A DNA stretch of 6,139 nucleotides from Candidatus Thermokryptus sp. (lineage in GTDB: Bacteria; Bacteroidota; Ignavibacteria; Kryptoniales; Kryptoniaceae), in NCBI GenBank assembly GCA_028276305.1, contig JAPYWO010000092.1:1-6139 (forward strand), given 5' to 3'. The notes beneath the pieces are model-generated. The model made no database searches. It was not told the DNA's origin and saw only the letters and a program-made list of their open reading frames with translations. This document shows positions 6,111 through 6,139 of the stretch, one piece after another. Each line of letters opens with the position of its first letter. The first letter of the stretch is position 1. Both the position numbers and the translations under genes were made by a program.

Positions 6111-6139
6111 TCCCATCCGTTTTCTTTTTTGATTATGTC
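6107..6139 (-). CDS. Possible last ten codons of an upstream gene (truncated)
   Basis: On the - strand the frame from 6139 reads DIIKKENGWE and stops at TGA (6109-6107), overlapping the preferred acpS start as ATGA. Such four-base overlaps are typical of coupled genes in one operon. The piece is too short to identify, and a chance open frame of this size is common, so this rests on the overlap alone. If real, the operon promoter lies beyond the window. Confidence 0.35.
   Translation of the reverse strand, partial: DIIKKENGWE

Noticed and set aside
1..6139. Mobile element, CRISPR array, phage or defence system
   Set aside because: No transposase, integrase, terminal repeats, spaced direct repeats, nuclease or toxin-antitoxin signature was seen. 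Codon use looks even across the window.

Overview
This is an A+T-rich bacterial window that reads as ordinary chromosome. The best taxonomic pointer is the GWxTD-domain protein at 1003-2367, a family I know mainly from the FCB superphylum (Ignavibacteria, Kryptonia, Caldithrix, Bacteroidetes and relatives). Lys/Glu/Val/Ile-rich proteins would suit a thermophilic member such as a Kryptonia-like organism. That placement is inference, and no rRNA or tRNA is present to settle it.

Layout. On the + strand, the window opens inside the 3' end of an unrecognised gene (1-315). A short exported protein with two heavy-metal-associated (HMA) domains follows (385-969) and ends at a perfect hairpin terminator (976-993). 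That hairpin is shared with the convergent - strand gene for a secreted GWxTD protein (1003-2367), which has its own sigma70-like promoter (2400-2428). Immediately upstream of that promoter is a second strong terminator (2449-2466), which closes a four-gene - strand operon. In transcription order the operon is: holo-ACP synthase acpS (5739-6110), a long-chain acyl-CoA synthetase (3892-5712), a free-standing DsbD-alpha-like domain protein (3093-3911), and an exported redoxin (2477-3082). Gaps are 26 nt, a 20-nt overlap, and 10 nt. An ATGA overlap at the right edge suggests the operon begins further upstream, outside the window.

How the genes fit together. acpS and the acyl-CoA synthetase both serve acyl metabolism: carrier-protein activation and fatty-acid activation. 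The two downstream genes are envelope thiol proteins: a DsbD-type N-terminal domain with its CxxxC pair but no membrane or thioredoxin domain, followed by a TlpA/AhpC-like redoxin. The metal-binding HMA protein and the GWxTD protein are also predicted to be exported, so most of the window concerns the cell envelope.

The one striking anomaly is an in-frame TAG in the redoxin, directly after its CPFV active-site motif. The reading frame on both sides stays intact and aligns with the family without a gap. It may be a nonsense mutation, a sequencing error, or a decoded stop. I see no mobile elements, CRISPR arrays, RNA genes or defence genes, and no convincing undescribed multi-gene system. There is no gene-free stretch longer than about 110 bases.
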